From Trichostrongylus colubriformis (taxonomy: Eukaryota > Nematoda > Chromadorea > Rhabditida > Trichostrongylidae): a stretch of 64,000 nt of DNA. Location of the stretch: NCBI GenBank assembly GCA_963978905.1, contig OZ022256.1, positions 36,442,001-36,506,000 of the forward strand. Direction: 5' to 3'. This document shows, in pieces, positions 11,240 through 22,700 of the stretch. The position numbers and the translations under genes were made by a program. The stretch's first letter is position 1, and every line of letters starts with the position of its first letter. The notes beneath the pieces are model-generated. The model made no database searches and had not been told where the DNA came from. It saw only the letters and a list, made by a program, of their open reading frames with translations.

Positions 11240-12490
11240 CGTGTTAGTGTTTGAATTAAGAGTTATGTTCACAAGGGAAAAGGATGAAGGCCATAAGGGA
11301 CTTGGAGCTGTCTATGTTTCTTGCCCACCTAAAAGAATCCCTATCAATGTAAATTAACAAAGCGCCAAAAACTGCGAGATTTCCGGTGATGGTTGGCCTA
11401 CGGAGAGGGAGTAAAAACTGTTGCAGTTGAAGGGGTGCAGATGACAATCAGGATAAATATATAAGGATAGTGAGGGACATAAGAATAGAGAGACGAGTGG
11501 CAAACCCCCCCCCCCCCCCCAAAGCCTAAAGCTTCACATCATAAATAAGACTTAAAACGTGGATCATATGGATGGAGGGATGGAGGGGAAAAATGGCAAC
11601 AATATGGTATGCTACCAGATAAATAACATTTTTGCGTTAACCAGTGTGACATAAATGTGTAGGGAAATAATAAGAACATTACAATTTGAACATCAACATA
11701 CATCTATACCTCCGCGTCTACTATACTTATTTCAGAATCCAAACCTCTCCTATTCTTGGAGAATATTCCAGAGTAGCTTGCAGTACACTCAATGAAAAAT
11801 CACACTTATGACCAAGGTTCCATCAAGTCCTTCTGAAGTCACTTAAGGTTGCCCCCTACTGCGCAACGATCGACTGAATAGGCGATGCGAGCGTGCACCG
11901 CTCGTATCGACGACAGCTGCCGCGCGCGTTGCATTCAAAATTGATGTTCTGGTGATTTCCATTTGTTGATGAAATGATTCAGCATCTTTGATTTTTAATA
12001 CTTGTGATTTTTGATTGAATTTTTACTGTCTTTTCTTCTTCGCTCCTTCAGTTCACTTCTTGTCTGTCAGAACCTGAGAAGTACGGAATTTTTGGACCAT
12101 CACTTGATTCAAACAATCCGCATTGCTCACTTAAGTAAGCGATTGCAAGCAAATGCAATGCCAAAAATACTGCGTGAAGTTGTTTTGTTAGGGCACGCTT
12201 CAAACAGAAGCCAGAGTAGGTTGTGGTCTTCCCTCGAACACTGTTTTTGATCGGGTATTTGTTATCAATATACCTAATTTTTCCATTTTTGGTGACCACT
12301 GCGTGTCCGGTTGTTGCAAAACCGTTGGGATATTATGAACTTTAACAATCACTTTGAACGACTTATTTGTTCCATTAGGTACAAAAGAGATGTGAAATAC
12401 GAAGAAATCCTTCACCCATCGACAAATTTTCTCGTCCACAGATGATTGTCGTTCAATCTAAATCAAATCAGCATCGCATCAACAAGTGTC
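11240..12490. other. Duplicated noncoding block
   Basis: This stretch aligns well with 48,370-49,620 in unit 2. It contains a C homopolymer near 11,505-11,520 but no exon, no RNA gene and no terminal repeats that I can recognise. The open frames differ between the two copies in length and frame, which argues against coding. Confidence 0.5.
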
Positions 12491-12570
12491 AATACAGTGC
12501 GTTTCATAATTATAAGGTCACCTCTGAATTTCAGGTTTTCTCAACAACACCCCATTAAGGAATCTTCTCA

Positions 12571-13913
12571 CAAGGGAGGTCTTTCAGGTCATGACGCGCT
12601 TTTGGAAAACGGTTTTTTCCATTATATGGGGGTACCTACATGAAACATATAACTGACTTCCATTTTTGCTGTGCGTTCCTACAAATGCCAAAAAAGGAGT
12701 GAAAAAATTTTTTCTCAAAAAGGCGATTTTAACCCACTTATTGTAACGCATACCCCTTGTAACTTTGATCACGTGCAGATCCAAAGGAGTTCGTCTATTT
12801 CACATCCAAAACAAAGTCAAACACGGTAAAAAATAAAATCTTGTCTCCACCATGTACTAAAAGTACGTAGCAGTTTAATAACGGTTCCCCGATGTACGGC
12901 TACTGCGGCGACCGGGTGGCCTACTGGATACGACGATGGACTCTCAAACGGACGAAGTGCATAGGTTGGTGGTTCGAAACCCGGCGTTGCAGAACTTTTG
13001 CATTTTTTTTTGCCTTCACTGTTTCATCTTCACATATGTCTGTTTATGCCAAATGACTATAAATTCCGTTGACAGCATGCCAAAATGACTCTATTTACAA
13101 TTTGTCAATGGATTTGGTGATGTGACCTTTTTGAACATGAAAGGGCCCGTAGCGCTCGAATTTCGCGATTTCGCACAAAATGAGTGCCATATTCGTTTTC
13201 AGGGGGTCAAACTACCTCTAGGTACACATTTCTAGCCAATTCCATATTTTGACCCTAACTTCGAGAAAGTATGTTTGGCGGTGGTGCATGGTGCACCTCC
13301 TATTCGTGCAAGAGAATGACAAACAAAACCGATGAAAATCAATGTAATATGCACAGCACGAGTGCCTATCGCTTTATCTTCACCTACCAAGCATTGAGCA
13401 AGAGAAATAGAGAGAATTTCCGGACAAGTAATATCGCCGTCTCCTTCATCGAATGTGCAGTCGAAGGTATACCAACGCCCAGCCCAAATTTTCGAATTTG
13501 GGTCAAAACCTCGATTGGGCTTTAAACTTACCCCTAAGGGTAGTTCGACCTCCTGAACACGAATATGAAATCCGTTTTGCGCAAAAACGCCTCGTTCGTG
13601 AGCTATGAGCGCTGAAAGGTCAAAAGGCTGGACTGTCAAACTTGCTGAAAACTGACAGTAGAGGGTAGTCTGGAATTCTGAATGTGATTACTGTACTTAT
13701 TTTTCATATTTAAGTGTTTTTGAGCCCAAAAACTAAAAATCCAAATTTTGCAAAAATTTGACCTCGGCGGGGATCGAACCATCAACCCCGTTTTTGGCAT
13801 TCGTAAGGGCGCGCAGCAAAAATGGACATCAGTTATATGCTCCCTGTATGTACCCCCATACATGCAAAAAGCGGCATTCAAAAAGCGCGTCATGAGTTGG
13901 AAGACCTTCCCTG
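12571..13913. mobile_element. Nested DNA element, 1,343 bp, TCA target duplication
   Basis: It sits inside the left end of the Tc3-like copy A. The ends are inverted repeats (CAAGGGAGGTCTTTCAGG and the complement of CAGGGAAGGTCTTCCAAC) that extend as imperfect arms of about 140 bp. TCA flanks both sides (12,568-12,570 and 13,914-13,916), while the sister Tc3-like copy B has a single TCA at the same spot (about 60,948). A 3-bp duplication fits PIF/Harbinger or CACTA types, but no transposase is visible. A related left end recurs at 44,022-44,080. Confidence 0.75.
12903..12993 (+). other. tRNA-like sequence with pol III A and B boxes
   Basis: TGGCCTACTGG fits an A box and GGTTCGAAACC a B box, spaced as in a tRNA with a long variable arm. 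The outer seven bases could pair (CTGCGGC with GTTGCAG), but the T stem pairs at only two positions and no anticodon stem forms. I read it as a tRNA-derived relic in the nested element rather than a functional tRNA. Confidence 0.3.
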
Positions 13914-14495
13914 TCAGTCTCATAGGCGGATTCCTCACCTGAAATAACCCCCGTACCCGATTTTTGATGGCATTCTCGTTTACCTTATGTTTTTAAGAAT
14001 ATTTTTCCTTTGTTGCACCGTTTCATAATTATAAGGTCACTCTGAAAAAAGTAAAAAAAGTTGAGGCTCCAGCAAGTTTGTTAAGGTGGATATGTATTCC
14101 AGATACATCTTCGTGATACATGCTCAATCATCTTGTGGCTAGCTGCTATGTTCCGAGAGCAAAGCCCAGATTGTGGATTCTCGTGGTGCTAGGCTCAGTT
14201 TGAAAGCAGTTCCAAAAAAATAGGAAGATTCTGTACTCAATTAGATAACATTTGAGTCATTCGGTGTCTTCACATGCTTTTCACGCTCTGGACTCCCACG
14301 TGAGATCATTGTCATTCACGAGAAAGGGATTTTGGGACCACTTCCTACAGCACCTTCTCCATGGAGCAGATTTATTTGGAGTTGAACCATTCCTTGTCTG
14401 GGACGACAGCGCGTACAGTAGTGAGGCAGTGCAGAAACATCACCAAAGAAATACTGAAGCAGTTTCCGAGGCCTACAGCACACCATAAGGCGTCA

Positions 14496-14942
14496 CTATC
14501 TCAATCCATAAAGCTCTTCTTTGGCACGGATTGAGCGAAACTGAATTTGCATAGCAATTGCACTGTGCATGCGAGTAATTCCATCTGAATTGTGTTTTTG
14601 AGTCTGGAAATACTCTATTTGTATGGTGCTGACGTGTAGAGGTAGTACTAGCCTGGTCTGAGAAGTGCGCCGATCTACGGGAGCCTTGGCAATTTTTGTA
14701 GGAGAAGGGTGATCTCCTAAGTTCTTTTCGGCAATGAGCTTGCATGGAACCTTGCCTTCGAAACCTACAGAATGGACTCCAGAGACTGCTAGAAGATCCT
14801 GCGAAGAAATCAGTTGCCTTTTGGAGCCGACCGGCTCTTCATAATTGCATCTAACTGCATAACAAGGCTGTTGTTCACGTAGGTTATTCAGCGGAATCGT
14901 GGCTAAAGTTCCGAAATGCGGACCTTCAGCCATAGATAACAT
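14496..14942 (-). CDS. Unrecognised ORF conserved in the Tc3-like element
   Basis: A 148-residue frame starts MLSMAEGPHFGTLATIPL and contains YEEPVGSKRQLISSQDLLAVS and HPSPTKIAKAPVD. The same frame, with similar residues, occurs in copy B at 61,632-61,970, where a shifted frame extends to 61,347. Its persistence in both copies suggests past coding function, yet I see none of the motifs of a Tc1/mariner transposase. It may be a fragment of a diverged transposase or an accessory protein. Alternatively the similarity simply reflects the recent common origin of the copies. Confidence 0.3.
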   Translation of the reverse strand: MLSMAEGPHFGTLATIPLNNLREQQPCYAVRCNYEEPVGSKRQLISSQDLLAVSGVHSVGFEGKVPCKLIAEKNLGDHPSPTKIAKAPVDRRTSQTRLVLPLHVSTIQIEYFQTQKHNSDGITRMHSAIAMQIQFRSIRAKEELYGLR

Positions 14943-15409
14943 GTAGTCTTGGTCTCAGTTCTATCAGGGAGATCTAGAAGACAACACCTCAAATATTTAC
15001 CCCGATAATCGCCAATTCTGGGAAGCAAAACTGCTGAAAGAGGCAATCGTTGAAGACTGGAACAATGTCTATGGTGAGGTTCCCCGAAATTTCGTTTCTA
15101 CTTCACCGAATTTTCTTGTTAATGTCGCTCTCAAACAGGAAAGGGCCATAGATTATAAGCTCCTTCGCATGCGCTGTTAACTCTAGCAAATTTTCTATTT
15201 CTTCAGGGTGACCTTATAATTATGAAACGGCACAAAAATCAGAAAATATTCATAAAAAAGTTGGGCTGAAAGCTAATGTTATCAAAACTGATATAGGAAG
15301 GTTTTCTGTGATGAGGAATCTATAAAAAATACTTAAAAATTTTTCGGTCAGCTGTCTCTCCTGAAAACCGAAAATTTGGGGGTGACCTTATAATTATGAA
15401 ACGCACTGT

Positions 15410-15860
15410 ATAAGCGCGTCGTAGAGCTGGGAAAGGCCCTGTACCACTGCAAGTTCGTATAGCATCACTTTATACAAGGGCTATCTTGAAGGAGCCATAC
15501 GCAGTATCGGAAGGCTGAAGGCTCAAGGGCCACGAAACCTCGGCCGAATTTGTTCTCTACCGTTGGAAGCTCACATTCACGGTCTCATCCCCATTGCTTT
15601 TCGACCGCTACTGTGAATCCGGTTGTGTCCATAATTAAAGATACATATTTCGACTCTAACCCACCTGATGACAAACAGTAAGGTTCTGATCAACTTACAT
15701 CTCCACAAAGATGCAATTTTAATAACGGTAAATACTTCACAAAGACTCAACATTAAAAAAGCAGTAAATGGAGAACGTTCACACTCGCTCTGGTAGCAGC
15801 TCATGAAACAATCGGAAAGGTTTCTTTTTGCTTTGAAAAAGGTTTTGCTCACATTTTCAA
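15410..15860. other. 3' flank of the receptor gene, unit 1
   Basis: This stretch aligns partly with 49,620-50,100 of unit 2. It lies downstream of the receptor stop codon on the minus strand and must hold the 3' UTR. I cannot pick a polyadenylation signal with confidence and see no other gene. Confidence 0.4.
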
Positions 15861-15863
15861 AAC

Positions 15864-16739
15864 CTAGTAAGTGGAAACGATAAAAGTGCGTCCTCCATTG
15901 TTGCTGTTAGAATCCATTCCCGAAACAGAGTGTTGATTTGTGCGTGTTCCAACCGCAACGGTGCTAGAATTTCCACGTTTCCTGCATGGCATTAAATTTG
16001 TAATTTCTTCACGAAGCTCTGCACTAAGCATGACCATGAACAATGGCGGTATCGCAACCATGAGATCGTTAATCCAATACCACTGAAAAAGAAATGTGGT
16101 TACAGTCTCGTGTGCTCATTGCATGCTGATAGCTCTTTCATGAGACTTCCGCATCTTGCGATAGTCTGTGTTGAGATGGATTTATATTATTTATTTATCA
16201 GTGTGATAGTTGGTATCTAAAAGCACCGCACGTTGGAAACATCTCCTGAGCACAATTCGAATTTTCTTTTGCTATTCTCATGCAATTTATGCAGAAATCG
16301 AATAGCTCAGTGTTCTTGAAAGGGAAATTATCTCCAAAATGCCGCTTACTGCGTCAACGACATTGAAATGAACTAACGCAGCAGAAATAGAGTTCAATAG
16401 AGTTCACCTCGGATGAGCAGAAAGGACCAACCTGTGCACCGATCCAAGCTTTGAGGTTGTCGTTTTTGGTGTATATACCGAGAACATTCAAAAATTGGAA
16501 TGCGGACATCAATATGCTTGAGACAAAAACGCATAGTGCATAGAGGAGCAGGCTCTGAATTCTGTGTGAACATGCCTGCAAATATTCGAAAGTTTCTTAC
16601 CAACTTTTTCCTGTCGGCTGTATCTGGAAGTATCACCGAGTCTTAATAATCTACGCCATACAATAACAAGCCGGATATTAACGCTGACGCTGACTAATAA
16701 ATAAGCCACACAAATTCCAAAAGCGGTGAGTTTGTTAAT
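15864..16739 (-). CDS. Receptor gene unit 1, exons 4-6 (TM5 to C terminus)
   Basis: Exon 4 (16,605-16,739) follows a TTTTTCAG acceptor and encodes INKLTAFGICVAYLL and the basic loop after TM5. Its phase-compatible donor is GTTGGT, with GTAAGA four bases downstream but out of phase. Exon 5 (16,432-16,554) encodes SLLLYALCVFVSSILM (TM6) and ends at GTTGGT. Exon 6 (15,864-16,082) follows CTTTTTCAG, encodes WYWINDLMVAIPPLF (TM7) and a polar tail, and ends TAG. Introns 4 and 5 are about 50 and 350 nt. Each exon has the same length as its unit 2 partner. Confidence 0.8.
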
Positions 16740-19700
16740 CTGAAAAAAACAGTACAGTATTGAACTTGCTGCTTGTGCGTATCAACAGATCTGCTGTTGA
16801 TGTAATATTCTGCGGCTGGCGTGCAACGCTTGTAGCGGAGGTCACACTAAATTTCACTAGGGTGCACTCACACAGTCTTTCTTGAAGGGTTGAGTTCAAC
16901 TGGATCTTTGACAGCGCTCGGCTAGCATTCTTCTATGACGACTTACTTCTTTTCATCTATCCATGACTGTCAATTTTAGATTTTCGATTTGAGTGTTCAT
17001 AAAACATCAAAATGAAGCAACTTCAGACATCCCTTTAGCCCCCGTATTTCGAATTCCTTCCTTGAGCAATCTCAAGCCTCCGAAACCGGTGGGAGGAGGA
17101 CATAATCTAGAATTGAGCAGTGTTGTATGAAATGTCTCCGGCTGATCAACTAAATAAAGGAGAGATGAGATGAAACTGAATGGCAGGGTTCAAACCTGAA
17201 ACTTATAGTTGGGTCAGTCACTCAAAAATCTCAAAGGGTATACAAAAACAGGTAGCACGCAAATGGAAACAAGGCACACAAAAGCTCCAGGATCAATACT
17301 TAAGACGAAGCTGCTTAGAGTAGAGCGTATGGACAAATGCAGAAGATAAACACAGTCAAAGAATACATTGTTTCTTTAGATCTCTTGGAAATTGTGGATT
17401 GTGGAAAAGATGACAAGCTCTTGTAACTAGACGCTTACAACTTATGCTGTAGTGCAAGGCTGATTCTTGATTCCTTGTTAACAGTTCACAACTCCAAAAC
17501 GACCATGGAAATAGTATGCTCTTCACCCTGATGGATTGTCCATGAAGACCTCATACATGGCGCATCCTGCGGCGGAACTGACCAACGCTTGTGGTCCTTA
17601 GCAAACAGGGATCATCTATACGCATCGGAAATACCCACTCATAAAATTGTGTTTGAAGGAGTTACGACAGTTCGAAGTAGGCACTTCGAAATTTCTCATA
17701 ATTCCCTCGTCTGAATTTACTTATGAGAACTATGCAGCCATTAAGAAAACCACGCAGCCAATAAATAAGAATAAGGGGTTGTTTCAAAAGCGATTTACAC
17801 AACTTTGATAGATTGAGTTTTAGTAAAGCCGCAAGTATTTCAAAAATGCTCAAAGTCATTACAGGGATGATAACGCTCTCCATTGTGCTATCTACTCTAA
17901 AACCGCGAAAGTCGCACTTTCTTCATTTTCTTCTCTTTTTAATCTCTATAGCGTTAGTCCCGCATCTCGCCACTTGTTCCTATCGAGGGGATCCTCCGTC
18001 GTGGCCTTCACTTCGGTGACGTAACTCTTGATCATGTCCGTTCACCACTTCTTTGGTGCTCCGCATGGTCGTTTCCCTTGTACAGTTAGTGCCGTAAGAG
18101 TGTTAAAAATCACGCGAAAACGCGTTTTCGCGCGATTTTTAACACTCTTACGGCACTGACTGTACTTAGAACTCCAGTGCCTTTCTCATGAGGTAATCAT
18201 CTGGTCTTTTCAGCACGCTTCCGAAACATCGCAGCTGCCGCTCTTTCGACTTCTGCCGAACAATAGACATTGCATGATCGATATCACGTCCTCGTTTCTG
18301 ACCTTGTTCGAATCCAGAAGCATATCTATTTCAGCATCCTCAATTGCAGTGCCTTTCATCTGACTTTCATGTATCTTAATTATAGGCAGCATCAACTCCA
18401 GTCTAGTATTACAAACCTTACTTACGCTCGGACACATTGAACTTGAGCGATATAGAGCACGGCTAATCGCACAGTATCCCAGTAGCCCAGTCCCACCTCG
18501 TCCACAGTACAATCAGGTCTCCCCATGAAAGTCCGTTATCGGTTCTAGGCATATTTCAAAGTTTTTAAACTTGGTCTTACTGACGTTAAATCGGGGTCCA
18601 TTCTCTGCCAGTCTGTACAGTCGATTCCTGCACTTACAACTGTTGCTTGAAGAAGTTCCTCTCTGCTGTCCTATAAAATTTGCCAACTGCGGGGGTCCGT
18701 GCACCTGGTAACTTGCCAAGGATATGGGCAAAGATATGTTGGAGAAACTAAAAGGCCCTGTTTGAACTACTTGACAAACACCGCAGGGCCTTGCAAAATC
18801 CCACATCATACATAAACATTGGTTTCTCCAAGCATAGAACGCAAAAACATACCCACGGAGGACCTCACAACTTCACTGTAAAAGTGTTGCACCGCTCCAT
18901 CAAAACACAGTGGAAAGAAAAATGCCTAGATAAAAAGGCTATGTCCATAAATAAATAGCATAGACGAGCTACGTGACTCTTTTCAGTTAATCACATTTCT
19001 GCAGTGACTTGTACTGTGGAAATGTGATATCACATATCACCATAGTCATAGCATTTCTACGCTATTTGAGGGTTAGGTCTGGGTTGGTCTACCATTTCTG
19101 CTCTGCAGTATAGGTAGGATAAGGTAAGCGGCAGCAGCGAGTCAGTCGGATATAAATCTGCTGACTTTTTCAACGAAGTGCCAATATATAGAATAAAAGA
19201 ATTTGCTTTGTTTCAGGCTTTAGAAAGGCGCTAGGCGCGTAAAGCTTGCCAATAGACTCAAATTCTCTTTCGCATTGCCTTTTGGTACTTTGAGTCTTTT
19301 AGTAATAAATTTTGGAGCCTCACATTGTTGTTCACATAGTTGGATTGACATGAGGCCTCGGAACAGAACAATACTCAAAAATATAATATTCTGAAAATAA
19401 AAAATATTGGATGAAGTATTCATACCGTTCAGATGTATGGATGATTCATTGGATTTACACAGCCAAAAAGATATAGCAAGTATTAGGTTGTTCGGAAAGA
19501 AATGCGCGTTGAATTTGTCCATTTTTCTCTCCTACTATAAAAGATTCTTCAAAACAGTTCAATCTATTAGAATGAGATTTTTATTGTGCATCTTTTCTTA
19601 TATCTTTGTCTATGTCTACTTGGTTTTTTTCAAAGAAAAAAAAGTTTCAACGACTTGAGGCCGACTTCCATGTTATTTGTCATCCAAGCTTTCATTACCG

Positions 19701-22700
19701 TTTTTTAAACGCTGGAACCTTGCCCGACACTTTATACAGCCAAATCTTTCTGCAAACATTATACGCATGGCGACAAATATTTACCGCTTGTCGCATTGAA
19801 TCTTGCATTTTTTTGAATTTTTTTTCAAAATTTTGAAAAAAAATTGAAATTATTTTTTGAATTTTTTCTTCGAAAAAAAAAAACAAGTAGATATAGACAA
19901 ATGTATTTCAAAAGATGCGCAATAAAATTCTCTTTCTAACAGACAAAACTGTTTTACAAAATCTTCTGTAGCAGAAGAGAAATAGATGGACAAAAAAAAC
20001 GCGCATTTCTTTCCGAACAACCTAATATATCAAAAATGTGTGTAAAGATACTATACATCGCGACCACTCGCGATCTTACTGAAAGGATTTAGGTCCTCTT
20101 CAGGGTGGGGGGGGCCGAGGACGTTATGACCGCCCAGATCAGGCCAGCGGTAGGTCGCGACCCTCCATCAACTATCGGTTTCGCGCCAAACGGGCCAAAG
20201 GGAGCGGAGGAGGAGCGGATAGATAAAAGGAGCGAAAAATCGCTGAGGTCAACCACCTTCCCTCTCTACTTTTCTTAGCTCTGATTTTTATTGATTAATA
20301 TTACTATCCGTTTAATTACCCAACCTTGAGGTTTCATAAGCTGATTGGCTAGTTGGTGTGCGATCGTTACACAAAAGCCCGCGTGGCAACAGCAGCGACA
20401 GACTCCTACACATATATCTATGTATCAGATTAGCCATATATTGATATAACCGATCCATGGTGCATCGGCTTCTCAGAACAAGGACCGTCAAGCAGAGGTA
20501 ATAGAGAAATTGGAACTTTCGTATTTCTATCTGTAGTGATTTAGTCAATTCTCGCACTTTGGATCCACGCTGAAATACCTTTTGCCGCTACCTCCACGAA
20601 TAGAACAGTGGACATGTGGCAACAAAAGGTAACGTGTCACTTGTTTATTTCTACCATTTTTTCATTTCATTTTTTCGAATGAAATTTCTTATTGCGTTGA
20701 TATTGAAAGAAAATGGTAGGACGCATCGTACTGAGAACGAGAAGAAGCTGTGTAACACGATACACAAACAACTTGAAAAAAGTAATTAAGGAGGCGGAAG
20801 CCCACCAAAACACGCAAGCGCAAGGATGGACGGGTTCAAGTAAAACAGACGAATTGGTTTTCGACCTGAACGCATCGGCCACCCTCACCTTCAACGCTTT
20901 GAATGACTACATAGAGGCATTAAACACAAGCACAGATATGCCCAAAGGCAACTGAAGGAGGCACACGATCACGTGGATTCCGCAGTAGCAACAATTGACA
21001 GCGCCCAACGGATAGAGAAAAGAACAAGGGGTAATCAGAATGAAGGCACACCTACCGAACCTGCACCAGACCAGTCGCTCATCTCCCGGCCATACCTATC
21101 CTTGTTTTTACAGGAAAAATATGAGATCATTAACTTCTGGACGCTGTTCGAAGCGAACGGACACCTTCAACCCTTTAGTAAGCTCATGAAATTCAACAAT
21201 TTGATAATAGAGTTGCGCGGTAATGCACGCGAGCTGATAAGGAGATTTCCAGTGACAAAGGCAAATTGTGACCATGCCATTCAGCTGTTTAGGAGGAAAA
21301 ATACGGGGATAATTGTGCACTTATAGACAATTTACAATCTCGTCTCGAATCATTGAAAGCAGGCAGCACAACAGCTGCGGCCCATCTCCCTCTCCTCGAA
21401 AACGTTCTGCCATTAACTCAGCTTGAGGATCTGGGTATTCCCCTCGCTGGCTCTTACCTCACACGAAAGCTCTTAGGGAAGTTTTCTCCAGCTTCAACAC
21501 GGAAGGTTCTCAGTAACCTCCTTCTCCGGGATAAAAGGGAAAGCGATGTGTAAGAAAGATCACAATGCACCACTCCAGACACACAAACAGAAAGAAACAT
21601 GTGGATTCTGAGACAAAGAGCAGGGGTAATGCACACTCTGTACAGGTAGAAGCCAGTATGCCGGAAATACGGAACAGGCCTATAGATAGACCACAGGAAA
21701 CAGCACAAACTAGTATTACGGACTCTAATAGCAGCAAGGTGTTACTATAAGTCTTCCTCTCATTCTACTTCGACAATTTCGTATCATGTTTCACAATCTA
21801 ATTCCAAGCCTTCGAATGATTCTCCGTTATCTTCTACTGAGGTAGAGAGAAAACGCTTAATTGTTTTGATAGGCATGCCTGAATGTATGGCCTCTCTACC
21901 CAGCGAACGATTAGTGAGTGATATTAATCTTGTGAAACGTGTTTTCGACTATCCTGATATTGAGTGTTCTCCGTTGAGTGTTTATCGCATGGGACGACTT
22001 AACCCTTCCTTTCCAAGGCTAGTAAAAGTCGTTTTGCCCTCTTCTTTCTACGCCAGTCAGGTATTGCGCCGTGCACCGCGCCTTAAGCACTTCTCAACTC
22101 CGAAGATCTTTATCAGGCCCTCCCTCACCCAGGAGGAAAGGAGTCGAGCCTTTGCGTCGTGCTGAGCGCCTTGCACGACGCGCACCTCAAACTTGTAAAC
22201 ACTCTTCGGAACCAGGAACGTCGATTACTGTGCCTAGCTGCCAAAATTCGATTTATGCATAAGAATGGTCAAGCTCTCTCCTTCCAAATAGAACAATTTG
22301 ATTTCGATTCCGTCACGTTGTCCGAGACCTGGCTTTCGGATGGGAATGAATGGACACTCTTTTCTAGTGGCTACCGGCTGCAGTATGAATCGATCAGGTG
22401 TGACCGCACTTCCCATAAAGGTGGAGGTGTTGCCATATTGGTTAAGAAAAACCTTTCTTCTGTCATTACTTTTCGAGAATCTTGCACTAAATCTTATGAA
22501 ATCCTATGCACTGACATACAAACACTGAACGTCCTCATCCGCATCATTACTGTATACTGAGCCCCTTCCTCGCCCACCGCCTCTACGTATCAACCATTCA
22601 AAGCAATTAGTGACTTGATTTCGTGTGATCGGTACTGCATCATAACGGGAAACTTTAACTTACATGACATCGGCTGGACAGATCCATATCAATGCTCAGC

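Larger units (their letters stand above)
12495..15408 (-). mobile_element. Tc3-like DNA transposon, copy A
   Basis: The ends are inverted repeats beginning CAGTGCGTTTCATAATTATA, flanked by TA at 12,493-12,494 and 15,409-15,410. The core TTTCATAATTATAAGGTCA occurs again inside each end, at about 14,020 and 15,212, each about 180 bp from the tip once the nested insertion at 12,571-13,913 is subtracted. A second internal transposase site near 180 bp is the known layout of Tc3. No DDE domain is recognised. The unit 2 equivalent (about 49,615) lacks the element, and a second copy lies at 59,970-62,432. Confidence 0.82.

Noticed and set aside
12903..12993. Functional tRNA gene
   Set aside because: The A and B boxes are good but the T stem and anticodon stem do not pair.
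21454..21737. Minus-strand hydrophobic frames
   Set aside because: They are shadows of the gag remnant on the plus strand.
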